A stretch of DNA of 64,000 nucleotides from Mycolicibacterium goodii. GTDB lineage: Bacteria > Actinomycetota > Actinomycetes > Mycobacteriales > Mycobacteriaceae. Shown here piece after piece: positions 24,350 to 35,377 of this stretch (position 1 is the stretch's first letter; every line of letters begins with the position of its first letter). Under the pieces are notes generated by a model, which worked only from the letters and a program-made list of their open reading frames with translations, was not told the DNA's origin and did not search any database. The position numbers and the translations under genes are program-made. The stretch covers positions 3,348,001 to 3,412,000 of the forward strand of contig NZ_CP012150.1 of the NCBI RefSeq assembly GCF_001187505.1. Direction: 5' to 3'.

Positions 24350-25792
24350 TCAGGAGAACCGCTTGAGGCAGCGGGCCTCGTCACCGAGGATGCCGACCCG
24401 GAACGCGTCGATCCGGGAGAACCCCGACGGCACCGAGTCGCCGTTGACGTCGCTGGCCACCAGCCCGGTGGTGAGGATGCCCGACACGGCCTCGTCGACA
24501 TCGCCTGCCGTCAGCACGATCGTGTTGCCCTCGGGTGTGGTCACCGGCTGACTGAGCTTGGCCGTCGCCACGCCGGTCAGGCACGCGGTGCGCAGCGCGG
24601 CCTGCGCGTTGTCGAGCACCAGCCCCCGCTCATGCTGCAGCGCCACCATGTACCGCGAGATCAGCAGCGAGTAGGCGCTGTTGTCGCCGAGCGCCAGCGC
24701 GCCCACCTGACCGTCCTCGGGCTTGACCCCGACGGCTTCCAGCTCGTCGAGGTCGACGACGAGGGTGTTGGTGGCCGGGCAGTACGACGTGGGCGGGCTC
24801 GGCCGTGCGTCGGGGCAACTGTCGGCGTCCTCGGCCGCAAAGCTCAAGCGCGGCGGGTTCTTCGGTTTGAACACGACGTCGAGCGCGTCGACCATGGACC
24901 GCACCGACTCCTCGGTGATGGGCAGTTCACCGGTCTGGTCCTCCGGCAGCAGGACCGGCAGGTCGCCGCGACGCTGGCTGATCTCCTTGCTGTCGATCGC
25001 CGCGCACGCCGCGGCGCCATCGGTGAACCCGAACTGGAACGCCGAGACCCGTTCGAACGCCGAGCCGTGCTCGTCCACCCCGAAATACGCGTCGGTCTCG
25101 GTGAGCAGCGGATCGCGAAACGCGATCACCGCGGCCAGCAGGCTGTTCAGGCCGTCACCGGTGCCCAGGGTGAAGCGCGGGGAATTGCCTTCGGCGACCC
25201 AGCGCATGTAGGTACCGGCCAGGCAGTCCGCCTGCTGTTCGGACACCAGGGTGGGAGTGTTACGGCGAACCAGCTTGGCCTGCTGCTGGATCGCGTGACC
25301 GTATTCGTGCGCAAGCACCATCACCACGCCCATGTCGCCGTTCTGCTTGCGCAGCGACGGCAGCAGCACACCGCGGTCCCAGCCGATCGTGCGGTCGGGT
25401 TTGCAATATGCGGCATTCACCAGGGCGAAGGTGCTCAACCCGCAGAACTCGCCGTCGAAACTCTCGGAGTCCCAGGAGATCAGCTCCCGCACCGGGGTGA
25501 AATCGCCCTTGAACGTCTCGCCGTACGCGGCGGACCAGAACTCCTCGATGTCGCTGATCGCGCTCGCCGCCAATTCGTCGATCTTGCCGCCGTCGGAGTC
25601 GGTGACCTCGCGCGTCGGTGCGGCCGCGTCGGGCCGCAAACCGCTGGGGCCGTCGGTCGCGGGCATGCCGGCAACCGAGAACGGGTCGGCGAACACCGAC
25701 ACGGGGCTGCCCTCGACCACGGTCGAGCAGGCGGCGAGCGGCACCAGGACACAGGTTGCGATCACCGCGCCGAGGAGCTGACGTCGACTCAT
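24350..25792 (-). CDS. Putative zinc metallopeptidase lipoprotein
   Basis: A 480-residue exported protein. The signal peptide ends in the lipobox LAAC with Cys22, so it should be anchored to the outer face of the membrane. The centre carries HEYGHAIQQQ, an HExxH zinc site, with a later EQQADCLAG that may supply the third ligand. It resembles the neutral-zinc-metallopeptidase (YpfJ-like) family. A paralogue lies at 40635-42128, with the same layout and many identical blocks. The ATG at 25792 gives a proper signal peptide; the frame remains open upstream to 26236 only as a shadow of dinG. Confidence 0.9.
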   Translation of the reverse strand: MSRRQLLGAVIATCVLVPLAACSTVVEGSPVSVFADPFSVAGMPATDGPSGLRPDAAAPTREVTDSDGGKIDELAASAISDIEEFWSAAYGETFKGDFTPVRELISWDSESFDGEFCGLSTFALVNAAYCKPDRTIGWDRGVLLPSLRKQNGDMGVVMVLAHEYGHAIQQQAKLVRRNTPTLVSEQQADCLAGTYMRWVAEGNSPRFTLGTGDGLNSLLAAVIAFRDPLLTETDAYFGVDEHGSAFERVSAFQFGFTDGAAACAAIDSKEISQRRGDLPVLLPEDQTGELPITEESVRSMVDALDVVFKPKNPPRLSFAAEDADSCPDARPSPPTSYCPATNTLVVDLDELEAVGVKPEDGQVGALALGDNSAYSLLISRYMVALQHERGLVLDNAQAALRTACLTGVATAKLSQPVTTPEGNTIVLTAGDVDEAVSGILTTGLVASDVNGDSVPSGFSRIDAFRVGILGDEARCLKRFS

Positions 25793-25881
25793 ACGTGGCG
25801 CCTTCCGGTGCACTCGAGAGCGGCCAGGGTGGCGCGCCGTGACTGCTGCCAGGATAGTGAACCACCGCTGGTCCGAGCGCG

Positions 25882-27861
25882 TTATCGACGTGCGCCGCGC
25901 AACCTCTGCAGTGCCTGGCGGACCCGCTCGGGGTCGGTCGTTGCCCAGAACGGCGGCAGCGAGGCCCGCAGGTAACCGCCGTAGCGCGCCGTCGCCAGCC
26001 GCGAATCCAGCACCGCGACCACGCCCCGGTCGTCGGTGTGGCGCAGCAACCGGCCCGCGCCCTGGGCGAGCAACAGCGCGGCATGGGTGGCCGCGACGGC
26101 CATGAACCCGTTGCCGCCGTGCGCGGTGATCGCCCGCTGGCGTGCGGTGAGCAGCGGATCGTCGGGCCGCGGGAACGGGATCCGGTCGATGATCACCAAT
26201 TGCAGCGAGGGCCCGGGCACGTCGACGCCCTGCCACAGCGACAGCGTGCCGAACAGCGACGTCTGTGGGTCGGCGGAAAACTGTTGCACCAGAGCCGACG
26301 TCGTGTCCTCACCCTGGCACAGCACAGGGGTGTCGAGCCGCTGCCGCATCACCTCGGCGGCGGCCTTGGCGGCGCGCATCGACGAGAACAACCCCAGCGT
26401 GCGCCCGCCCGCCGCGGTGATGAGGCCTTCGATCTCGTCGAGCGCCTCGCGGCTCGTGCCCTCCCGCCCGGGTGCGGGCAGGTGTTTTGCGACGTAGAGG
26501 ATCGCCGACTTGGCGTGTTCGAACGGTGAGCCGACGTCGATGCCGCGCCATCCGGCTTTGGTGGCCTTGGTGGTCTTGGTGGTTCCGGTACCGCCGTCGG
26601 CATCGTCGTCGGGGCGGGTCGCCAGGCCCCAGTTGCGGGCCATGGCGTCGAAGTTGCCGCCCAGACACAGTGTGGCCGAGGTGAGTACGGCCGTGGTGTG
26701 CGCGAACAACCGCGTCCGCAGCAGCCCCGACACCGACATCGGCGCGACGCGCAGCACCGAGCGCACGGCTTTCGGCTCGCCACCGCCCGCGGCACCAGGG
26801 CGGGTCGGGCCCTCGTCGTGTTCGAGCCACACCACGTCGGTGCGGTCCGGTATCGGCGGGACGAACGACGTGAGGATCCGGGTCGCGGTGTCGGCGAGTT
26901 CGTTGAGCGCGGTGACGGCCTCGGTGCGGGCGGCCGCGGCCTGCGGATCGCTCGGCGCGGTGTCGATGGCCATGCGCACGGCGTTCGCGGAGTCGCGCAC
27001 GGCGGTCAGATAGGTCGCGAGCTCCTCGTCGAGGACATCGAGCCGGCCCGCCCCGATGTCGTAGAGCATCGACGACAGCGTCGCGATCGACGCCTCGAGG
27101 CGTTCGGCGAGCTCGGCGTCGACCAGCCGGGCCGCGCGGCGGTGCGCGACACCCATCGAGGTGGGTGACAGCTCGCCGGTGGCCACGCCGGTCACCCGGT
27201 CGGCCAGTTCGTGCGCCTCGTCGACCACCAGCAGCTCGTACTCGGGAAGCACCGAATAGTCCGACAGCGCGTCGATCGCCAGCAGCGCGTGGTTGGTGAC
27301 CACGATGTCGGCGTTGCCGGCCTTGTCGCGGGCGCGCTCGGCGAAGCAGTCGGTGCCGAACGGGCAGCGCGACACCCCGATGCACTCGCGGGCCGACACG
27401 CTGACCTGACTCCAGGACCGGTCGGGCACACCGGGGGTCAGCTCGTCGCGGTCACCGGTCTCGGTGTCCGATGACCATTCGATGAGCCGTGCAACGTCGC
27501 GGCCCAGCGCGGTCACGGCCACGGGGTTGAACAGCTCGTCCTGCGGCCGGTCGACCGGCTCGGCGGCCGCGCCGTTGTGGACCTTGTTGAGGCACAGGTA
27601 GTTTCCGCGTCCTTTGAGCAGCGCGAAGCGCGGCCGGCGCGGCAGTACGTCGGTCAGCGAGTCCGCCAGGCGGGGCAGGTCGCGGTCGACGAGTTGGCGT
27701 TGCAGCGCGATGGTCGCCGTCGACACCACGACGGTCTGCTCGGTCTCCATCGCGCGGGCGATGGAGGGCACCAGGTACGCCAGCGACTTACCGGTGCCGG
27801 TGCCTGCCTGCACGGCCAGGTGCTCGCCGGTCTCGAAGGCCTCGGCGACGGCCTGGGCCAT
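25882..27861 (-). CDS. dinG: DinG-family ATP-dependent DNA helicase (start unclear)
   Basis: An XPD-like superfamily 2 helicase. Walker A is QAGTGTGKS, the Walker B box is VVDEAHEL, and four cysteines in LCLNKV and ECIGVSRCPFGTDC fit the iron-sulfur cluster. From ATG at 27861 it is 659 residues. However, the conserved family N-terminus, including LGGSTRPGQIR with the Q-motif glutamine, continues upstream in the same frame to the pncB stop (27964-27966), and that stretch contains no ATG, GTG or TTG. The real start may be a non-standard codon or involve re-initiation or readthrough from pncB. Confidence 0.9.
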   Translation of the reverse strand: MAQAVAEAFETGEHLAVQAGTGTGKSLAYLVPSIARAMETEQTVVVSTATIALQRQLVDRDLPRLADSLTDVLPRRPRFALLKGRGNYLCLNKVHNGAAAEPVDRPQDELFNPVAVTALGRDVARLIEWSSDTETGDRDELTPGVPDRSWSQVSVSARECIGVSRCPFGTDCFAERARDKAGNADIVVTNHALLAIDALSDYSVLPEYELLVVDEAHELADRVTGVATGELSPTSMGVAHRRAARLVDAELAERLEASIATLSSMLYDIGAGRLDVLDEELATYLTAVRDSANAVRMAIDTAPSDPQAAAARTEAVTALNELADTATRILTSFVPPIPDRTDVVWLEHDEGPTRPGAAGGGEPKAVRSVLRVAPMSVSGLLRTRLFAHTTAVLTSATLCLGGNFDAMARNWGLATRPDDDADGGTGTTKTTKATKAGWRGIDVGSPFEHAKSAILYVAKHLPAPGREGTSREALDEIEGLITAAGGRTLGLFSSMRAAKAAAEVMRQRLDTPVLCQGEDTTSALVQQFSADPQTSLFGTLSLWQGVDVPGPSLQLVIIDRIPFPRPDDPLLTARQRAITAHGGNGFMAVAATHAALLLAQGAGRLLRHTDDRGVVAVLDSRLATARYGGYLRASLPPFWATTDPERVRQALQRLRGARR

Positions 27862-27963
27862 CCGGATCTGGCCGGGCCGGGTCGAGCCGCCCAGGCCCTC
27901 GACGGCGACGCTGAGCAGCTTGGTGACCAGATTGATGTGGGCGGGGGCCGACGTGGCGAACTC

Positions 27964-29268
27964 CTAACGCTGGTCCGCGGTCATCCGCGTGGGGATCGCC
28001 GGTTCACCGCGGGACAGCTTGAGGCCGTCCCACGGAAGACTGTGCAGCCCCGCCTTGACGCGCTCACGCGCTGCGGTCAGATCGTCGGAGTACTCGGCGA
28101 CGGGCTCACCGCCCGACAGCAGCGGCACCGTGAGCTTCCTTGCGGTCAGCGGGAATTCGATCTGCGGCGGTTTTCCGTACCGGTGCACCACCTCTTCGAC
28201 GATCGTGCCGGAGGCCTTGGCGACCCGCAGCGCCTCCTTGCGCCCGCCGTGCGATTCCTTGCTGCTGCTGCGTTTGGCCACCGGCATGCCGTCGACCTCG
28301 ACGAGCTTGTAGACCATGTTCGCCGTGGGGGCGCCGGACCCGGTGACCACGGACGTGCCGACGCCGTAGCTGTCGACGGGCTCGGCGCGCAGCGCCGCGA
28401 TGGCGAACTCGTCGAGGTCACCGGACACCACGATCTTGGTGTCGGTGGCGCCCAGTTCGTCGAGCTGGACGCGCACCTGGCGGGCCAGCACCCCCAGATC
28501 GCCCGAGTCGATGCGCACCGCGCCGAGCTTCGGGCCTGCCGCGGCGATCGCGTTGGCGACGCCCGATGTGATGTCGTAGGTGTCGACCAGCAACGTGGTG
28601 CCGGTGCCGAGCGCGGCGACCTGGCCACGGAACGCGGCCTGCTCGTCGGGGCCGTCCGCGGTGGTGTGCAGCAGCGTGTATGCGTGCGCGGCCGTGCCCA
28701 GTGCGGGCACGCCGTAGCGCCGCTGGGCCTCGAGGTTCGACGATCCGGCGAAGCCGGCCAGATAGGCCGCGCGGGCCGAGGCGACCGCGGCGTACTCGTG
28801 GGTGCGCCGCGACCCCATCTCGATGATCGGACGGCCCTGCGCGGCGCTGGTCATGCGCGCGGCAGCCGATGCGATCGCCGTGTCGTGGTTGAAGATTGAC
28901 AGCACCAGCGTCTCGAGGATCACGCACTCGGCGAACGTGCCGTGCACCGAGAGGATGGGGGAGCCGGGGAAGTACAGCTCACCTTCGGCGTAGCCGTCGA
29001 CGTCGCCGCGGAACCGGTAGCCGGCCAGGTAGTCGAGGGTTTCGGCGTCCAGGAAGTCGCGCAGCAGCTCGAGGTCCTCGGATTCGAACCTGAACTGTGT
29101 CAAGGCCTGCACGAACCGCGCGGTCCCGGCCACGACGCCGTAGCGGCGGCCCTCGGGCAGGCGGCGGGCGAACACCTCGAAGGTGGTCCTGCGGTGCGCG
29201 GTGCCATCACGCAGCGCGGCTGCGAGCATGGTCAGCTCGTATTTGTCGGTGAGCAGCGCGACCGTCAC
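27964..29268 (-). CDS. pncB: Nicotinate phosphoribosyltransferase
   Basis: A 434-residue enzyme joining nicotinate to PRPP for NAD salvage. It has the typical N-terminus LLTDKYELTMLAAALRDG and the phosphate-binding VRIDSGDLGVLARQV. GTG at 29268 is the start. It is upstream of dinG on the same strand, with its stop codon in the dinG frame. A divergent 66-base gap separates it from clpS. Confidence 0.96.
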   Translation of the reverse strand: MTVALLTDKYELTMLAAALRDGTAHRRTTFEVFARRLPEGRRYGVVAGTARFVQALTQFRFESEDLELLRDFLDAETLDYLAGYRFRGDVDGYAEGELYFPGSPILSVHGTFAECVILETLVLSIFNHDTAIASAAARMTSAAQGRPIIEMGSRRTHEYAAVASARAAYLAGFAGSSNLEAQRRYGVPALGTAAHAYTLLHTTADGPDEQAAFRGQVAALGTGTTLLVDTYDITSGVANAIAAAGPKLGAVRIDSGDLGVLARQVRVQLDELGATDTKIVVSGDLDEFAIAALRAEPVDSYGVGTSVVTGSGAPTANMVYKLVEVDGMPVAKRSSSKESHGGRKEALRVAKASGTIVEEVVHRYGKPPQIEFPLTARKLTVPLLSGGEPVAEYSDDLTAARERVKAGLHSLPWDGLKLSRGEPAIPTRMTADQR

Positions 29269-29334
29269 ATCTGCAACCGTAGAGCAACCACGGCTCGTTG
29301 AAGATCACCGCACCCCGGCCGGTATTGTGGCGAC

Positions 29335-29637
29335 ATGGTTACACCGGCGAAGGCGCGACCGGGAACCCGTGAAGAAGTCGATGTCGCCTCGGTCGAGTCC
29401 ACCGAAGCTCCGTGGGTGACCATCGTCTGGGACGATCCGGTCAACCTGATGAGCTATGTCACCTATGTATTCCAGAAGCTGTTCGGATACAGCGAACCGC
29501 ACGCCACCAAGCTGATGCTTCAGGTGCACAACGAGGGCAAGGCCGTGGTGTCGGCCGGCAGCCGTGAGTCGATGGAGGTCGACGTGTCCAAACTGCACGC
29601 CGCTGGGTTGTGGGCCACCATGCAGCAGGACCGCTGA
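29335..29637 (+). CDS. clpS: ClpS adaptor for ClpCP protease
   Basis: A 100-residue adaptor that delivers N-degron substrates to the ClpC1 unfoldase. The core [19 protein letters not shown] contains the conserved N-end-binding pocket residues (DDPVN). The [17 protein letters not shown] segment follows. The N-terminal tail (about 25 residues) is acidic and flexible, as needed for ClpC engagement. The next gene begins 7 bases after its stop. Confidence 0.96.
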   Translation: MVTPAKARPGTREEVDVASVESTEAPWVTIVWDDPVNLMSYVTYVFQKLFGYSEPHATKLMLQVHNEGKAVVSAGSRESMEVDVSKLHAAGLWATMQQDR

Positions 29638-29643
29638 TCGACG

Positions 29644-30222
29644 GTGCGTAAGTGGAAGCGGGTCGAGACCGCTGCCGGCCCGCGGTTCCGGTCGGCTCTG
29701 GAGAGCCATGAGGCTGCGTTGTTGTCGAGCCTGGTCGGTTCGATGCTCGGCATGCTCGATGAACGCGAATCGTCTGCCCCCGCAGACGAACTCGAGGCGA
29801 TAACCGGCATCAAGACCGGGCATTCGCTCCCGCCCGAGGACGCCACGATGAAACGTCTGCTGCCGGACTTCTTCCGCCCGCAGACCGATCATCCGGCCGG
29901 GTCGGGCACCGCCGAGAGCCTCAACAGCGCACTGCGCGGTCTGCACGAGCCGGAGATCATCGACGCCAAACGTCAAGCCGCGCAACGGTTGTTGGACACC
30001 GTGCCGGACGGCGGCGGCAAGTTCGAGCTGACCGAGGACGACGCGCACGCCTGGGCGGCCGCGGTCAACGACGTGCGACTGGCGCTGGGCACACTCCTGG
30101 AGATCGGCCCGGACGGGCCCGACCAACTGCCACCCGAGCACCCCATGGCCGGCCACCTCGACGTCTACCAGTGGCTCACGGTACTGCAGGAGTATCTGGT
30201 GCTCGGACTGATGGGAAAGTAG
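29644..30222 (+). CDS. aosR: AosR/DUF2017 family protein without cysteines
   Basis: A 192-residue mostly helical protein of the DUF2017 family. The M. tuberculosis homologue (Rv1332) has been reported as AosR, a redox-responsive regulator of the neighbouring mec-cysO-cysM genes acting with an extracytoplasmic sigma factor. That conservation of position holds here. However, the translated protein has no cysteine at all, so a thiol-based redox switch is not possible in this version. The start is GTG at 29644. The symbol is given by synteny; the activity is inferred. Confidence 0.8.
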   Translation: MRKWKRVETAAGPRFRSALESHEAALLSSLVGSMLGMLDERESSAPADELEAITGIKTGHSLPPEDATMKRLLPDFFRPQTDHPAGSGTAESLNSALRGLHEPEIIDAKRQAAQRLLDTVPDGGGKFELTEDDAHAWAAAVNDVRLALGTLLEIGPDGPDQLPPEHPMAGHLDVYQWLTVLQEYLVLGLMGK

Positions 30223-30235
30223 GGAAACGGCGCTC

Positions 30236-31255
30236 ATGGGCTCGATCACCGACGTGGCAGGCATTCTGGTCGGCCACCACCACCGTCTTGACCCGGAAGC
30301 CACCCTCGGCTCGGGATGGGCGTCGGGCAGCACCGTGATCGTCGCGCCGCCGGGCACGGTCGGTGCCGTCGACGGCCGCGGCGGTGCCCCGGGCACCCGG
30401 GAGACCGACCTGCTCGACCCGATCAACACCGTCCGCCACGTCGACGCGGTGGTTCTCACCGGCGGCAGCGCCTACGGCCTCGCCGCCGCCGACGGCGTGA
30501 TGACCTGGCTGGAGGAGCGGGGGCGCGGGGTCAAGATGGAGGGCGGCGTGGTCCCGATCGTGCCCGCCGCGGTGATCTTCGACCTCCCCGTCGGCGGCTG
30601 GGGTGCCCGGCCGACCGCCGAGTTCGGCTATGCGGCCGCGGCATCGGCGGGCGTCGAATTCGCGACCGGTACCGTCGGCGCCGGTGTCGGCGCCCGGGTC
30701 GGGGTGCTCAAAGGCGGTGTCGGAACCGCGTCGGTCACGCTGGGCAACGGCGTGACCGTGGGCGCGCTGGTGGTCGTCAACGCCGCGGGCGACGCCGTGG
30801 ACCCGGCCACCGGGCTGCCGTGGATGGCCGAGTACGTCGAGGAGTTCGGGCTGATCCCGCCGCCCGCCGATCAGCTGACCGGCTATGCCGATCTGCGCTC
30901 GGAACTCAGCCCGCTCAACACCACGATCGCGGTCGTCGCCACCGACGCCGACCTCAGCCCGTCGGCGTGCAGACGCGTCGCGGTCGCCGCGCACGACGGG
31001 CTCGCGCGCACCATCCGGCCGTGTCACACGCCGCTGGATGGCGATACGGTGTTCGCGCTGGCCACCGGTCAGGTGGCGATCCCGCCGGACCCGAGGACCC
31101 CGTCGGCGATGTCGCCGGAGACGAGGTTGGTGACGCAGGTCGGCGCCGCCGCCGCGGACTGCCTGGCCCGCGCGGTGCTGGTCGGGGTTCTGGCCGCCGA
31201 ATCGGTGGCCGGAATACCGACCTACCGTGACATGTTGCCGGGAGCGTTCGAGTGA
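30236..31255 (+). CDS. P1 family (DmpA-like) aminopeptidase
   Basis: A 339-residue member of the P1/S58 family, whose members self-cleave into two chains and act as N-terminal nucleophile peptidases. Recognisable segments are VVLTGGSAYGLAAADGV and a glycine-rich GTVGAGVGARVG leading to the GGVGTASVTLGNG region, where the nucleophile at the new N-terminus would be expected. The substrate is unknown. It sits in the cysteine-synthesis cluster, 13 bases after the AosR-like gene and 24 before mec, as in M. tuberculosis (Rv1333). Confidence 0.9.
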   Translation: MGSITDVAGILVGHHHRLDPEATLGSGWASGSTVIVAPPGTVGAVDGRGGAPGTRETDLLDPINTVRHVDAVVLTGGSAYGLAAADGVMTWLEERGRGVKMEGGVVPIVPAAVIFDLPVGGWGARPTAEFGYAAAASAGVEFATGTVGAGVGARVGVLKGGVGTASVTLGNGVTVGALVVVNAAGDAVDPATGLPWMAEYVEEFGLIPPPADQLTGYADLRSELSPLNTTIAVVATDADLSPSACRRVAVAAHDGLARTIRPCHTPLDGDTVFALATGQVAIPPDPRTPSAMSPETRLVTQVGAAAADCLARAVLVGVLAAESVAGIPTYRDMLPGAFE

Positions 31256-31279
31256 CGGTCGGCTGACCGCAGGAGAAGG

Positions 31280-31708
31280 GTGAGTACGCAGGTGTTGGTG
31301 ATACGTCGTGACCTGGTCGACGCCATGGTGGCGCACGCGCGGGCCGACCATCCCGACGAGGCCTGCGGGGTGATCGCCGGGCCGGAGGGATCCGACCGGC
31401 CCGAGCGGTTCATCGCGATGACCAACGCCGAACGTTCGCCGACGTTCTACCGGTTCGACTCCATGGAGCAACTGCGGGTGTGGCGCGAGATGGACGACAA
31501 CGACGAGGTGCCCGTCGTCATCTACCACTCGCATACCGGCACCGAGGCCTACCCGAGCCGCACCGACGTGTCGATCGCCGCCGAGCCCGACGCGCACTAC
31601 GTCCTGATCTCCACCCGCGACCCCGACGAGCACGAGTTCCGCAGCTACCGCATCGTCGACGGCGTCGTGACCGAGGAACCCGTCGATATCGTTGAGCAGT
31701 ACAGCTAG
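31280..31708 (+). CDS. mec: Mec: zinc peptidase releasing cysteine from CysO
   Basis: A 142-residue JAMM/MPN+ metalloprotease. The JAMM signature is Glu27 in DEACG plus HSHTGTEAYPSRTD. It cuts the cysteine that CysM has attached to the C-terminus of the carrier CysO, giving free cysteine. GTG at 31280 follows AGGAG. Gene order mec-cysO-cysM is intact. Confidence 0.96.
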   Translation: MSTQVLVIRRDLVDAMVAHARADHPDEACGVIAGPEGSDRPERFIAMTNAERSPTFYRFDSMEQLRVWREMDDNDEVPVVIYHSHTGTEAYPSRTDVSIAAEPDAHYVLISTRDPDEHEFRSYRIVDGVVTEEPVDIVEQYS

Positions 31709-32989
<1,281 letters not shown>

Positions 32990-33026
32990 TCGGGCACCTG
33001 GCCCTGCACACGGGCTCGCCACGGGC

Positions 33027-33683
33027 ATGACCCGGCCCGTCGGTCCCGCACCGAAGAAGAAGTCGCCGGCGTGGAAGACCGGCGGCATCACGATCCTGAC
33101 CTTCGTCGCCCTGCTCTACGTCGTCGAACTCGCCGACCAGTTGTCCGGTGGTCGCCTCGACCTCAACGGCATCCGCCCGCTGGAGACCGACGGCCTGTGG
33201 GGAATCCTGTTCGCGCCGCTGCTGCACGCCAACTGGGAACACCTGATGGCCAACACCGTGCCCGCGCTCGTGCTCGGGTTCCTGGTGACTCTCGCCGGCA
33301 TGGCGCGGTTCGTGTGGGCCACCGCGATCATCTGGATTCTCGGCGGCATCGGCACCTGGTTGATCGGCGACGTCGGAGGTTGCCGGTTGCCCACCAACCA
33401 CATCGGCGCGTCGGGACTGATCTTCGGGTGGCTCACCTTCCTGCTGGTGTTCGGCTGGTTCACCCGGCACATCTGGCAGATCGTCGTCGGCATCCTGGTG
33501 CTGCTGCTGTACGGCGGCATCCTGTGGGGCGCCGTGCCGGTGCTCGACAGGTGCGGCGGGGTGTCCTGGCAGGGCCACCTGTGCGGCGCGGTCGCGGGCG
33601 TCATCGCCGCCTACGTGCTCGCCGGACCCGAACGCAAGGCACGGGATTCACGTAAACGGAGCCAGCCATACCTGACCTCATGA
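33027..33683 (+). CDS. Rhomboid family intramembrane serine protease
   Basis: A 218-residue protein with six hydrophobic helices. The catalytic serine is in [12 protein letters not shown] and the histidine in [12 protein letters not shown], giving the rhomboid Ser-His dyad. [11 protein letters not shown] supplies the conserved oxyanion region. It has a Lys-rich N-terminus. It cleaves membrane proteins within their helices; the substrate is unknown. ATG at 33027 is the first usable start. Its last codons overlap murI by four bases (ATGA). Confidence 0.92.
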   Translation: MTRPVGPAPKKKSPAWKTGGITILTFVALLYVVELADQLSGGRLDLNGIRPLETDGLWGILFAPLLHANWEHLMANTVPALVLGFLVTLAGMARFVWATAIIWILGGIGTWLIGDVGGCRLPTNHIGASGLIFGWLTFLLVFGWFTRHIWQIVVGILVLLLYGGILWGAVPVLDRCGGVSWQGHLCGAVAGVIAAYVLAGPERKARDSRKRSQPYLTS

Positions 33684-34513
33684 GCGAACGACTCGCGCCG
33701 ATCGGGATCTTCGATTCCGGCGTCGGCGGCCTCACGGTGGCGCGCGCCATCATCGACCAACTGCCCGACGAGGACATCGTCTATGTCGGCGACACCGGCA
33801 ACGGGCCGTACGGACCGCTGACCATCCCGCAGATCCGCGCGCACTCCCTGGCGATCGGCGACGACCTGGTGTCCCGCGGCGTCAAGGCCCTGGTGATCGC
33901 GTGCAACACCGCGTCGTCGGCATGTCTGCGCGACGCGCGGGAACGCTACTCGCCGGTGCCCGTCGTCGAGGTGATCCTGCCCGCGGTGCGCCGCGCGGTC
34001 GCCGCCACACGCAACGGGCGGATCGGCGTGATCGGCACCGAGGCGACCATCGCCTCGGGCGCCTACCAGGACGCGTTCGCCGCGGCCCGCGACACCGAGG
34101 TGTTCACGGTGGCGTGCCCGCGGTTCGTCGACTTCGTCGAGCGCGGCGTCACCAGCGGCCGTCAGGTGCTCGGCCTCGCCGAGGGATACCTGGAGCCGTT
34201 GCAGCGCGCCGAGGTGGACACCCTGGTGTTGGGCTGTACGCACTATCCGATGCTGTCGGGTCTGATCCAGCTCGCGATGGGCGACAACGTCACGCTCGTG
34301 TCCTCGGCCGAGGAGACCGCCAAGGATCTGCTGCGGGTGCTGACCGAGCTGGATTTGCTGCGTCCGCATCCCGACGACCCGTCGGCGACGGCGGTGCGGC
34401 GCTTCGAGGCCACCGGCGATCCGGAGGCCTTCACGGGGTTGGCCGCCCGGTTCCTCGGGCCGACCCTGGACGGCGTGCACCCGGTGCGCCGTCACGCGGG
34501 CGTCGGAAGATGA
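33680..34513 (+). CDS. murI: Glutamate racemase
   Basis: A 277-residue racemase making D-glutamate for peptidoglycan. The two catalytic cysteines are in [14 protein letters not shown] and [12 protein letters not shown]. The N-terminal [12 protein letters not shown] is diagnostic. It is coupled to the rhomboid gene by a four-base overlap and precedes the phosphodiesterase gene by 62 bases. Confidence 0.97.
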   Translation: MSERLAPIGIFDSGVGGLTVARAIIDQLPDEDIVYVGDTGNGPYGPLTIPQIRAHSLAIGDDLVSRGVKALVIACNTASSACLRDARERYSPVPVVEVILPAVRRAVAATRNGRIGVIGTEATIASGAYQDAFAAARDTEVFTVACPRFVDFVERGVTSGRQVLGLAEGYLEPLQRAEVDTLVLGCTHYPMLSGLIQLAMGDNVTLVSSAEETAKDLLRVLTELDLLRPHPDDPSATAVRRFEATGDPEAFTGLAARFLGPTLDGVHPVRRHAGVGR

Positions 34514-34575
34514 TCTGTGTCGCCAAACCGGGCATGTCTTGGCACCAGGGGTAGCGGGCATGGCAAGCTAGCACT

Positions 34576-35343
34576 GTGCGTTTGACCATCCTGGGTTGCT
34601 CCGGCAGCGTTGTCGGCCCGGATTCGCCAGCCTCTGGTTACCTCGTCACCGCACCGGACACGGTCCCGATGGTCATCGACTTCGGCGGCGGAGTGCTCGG
34701 TGCGTTGCAGCGCTATGCCGACCCCAACACGGTCAACGTCCTGCTGTCGCATCTGCACGCCGACCATTGCCTTGATCTTCCAGGGCTTTTCGTGTGGCGT
34801 CGCTATCATCCGATGCCCGCCACCACCCGCGGTGTGCTGTACGGGCCGGCCCAGACGTGGACGCGGCTGGGCATGGCGTCCTCGCCCGAGGGCGGCGAGG
34901 TCGACGATTTCTCCGACATCTTCGAGGTGCGTAACTGGGTGGACGGCCAGTCCGTCACGCTCGGCACGCTCAGCGTCACGCCGCGGCTCGTGTGCCATCC
35001 GACCGAGTCCTACGGCATGCGGTTCACCGATCCCACTGGCGCGACCCTCGTCTACAGCGGTGACACCGGCTACTGCGATGCGCTCGTCGAGCTGGCCCGC
35101 GGGGCCGACATCTTCCTGTGTGAGGCGTCCTGGACGCATGATCCGTCGCGCCCGCCGCGGCTGCACCTGTCGGGCACCGAGGCGGGCCGCGCCGCCGCCG
35201 AGGCCGGTGTGGGGGAGTTGCTGCTGACCCACATTCCGCCGTGGACCTCGCGTGAGGATGTGATCAGCGAGGCGAAGGCCGAGTTCGACGGCCCGGTGCA
35301 CGCCGTGGTGTGCGGCGAGGCGTTCGACATCACCCGCGGCTGA
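34576..35343 (+). CDS. Metallo-beta-lactamase-fold cyclic nucleotide phosphodiesterase (Rv1339-like)
   Basis: A 255-residue MBL-fold enzyme. The metal-binding motif is SHLHADHCLDL, with a later YSGDTGY and THIPPW. The M. tuberculosis homologue at this location (Rv1339) has been characterised as an atypical cAMP phosphodiesterase, so hydrolysis of cAMP is the best guess. The start is GTG at 34576. It lies between murI and rph, as in other mycobacteria. Confidence 0.9.
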   Translation: MRLTILGCSGSVVGPDSPASGYLVTAPDTVPMVIDFGGGVLGALQRYADPNTVNVLLSHLHADHCLDLPGLFVWRRYHPMPATTRGVLYGPAQTWTRLGMASSPEGGEVDDFSDIFEVRNWVDGQSVTLGTLSVTPRLVCHPTESYGMRFTDPTGATLVYSGDTGYCDALVELARGADIFLCEASWTHDPSRPPRLHLSGTEAGRAAAEAGVGELLLTHIPPWTSREDVISEAKAEFDGPVHAVVCGEAFDITRG

Positions 35344-35377
35344 TCTGCGCGTCGGTGCCACCGGTTAGGGTTGGCAC

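Noticed and set aside
25793..26236. N-terminal extension of the lipoprotein gene to 26236
   Set aside because: The extension overlaps the end of dinG and removes the signal peptide from the N-terminus.
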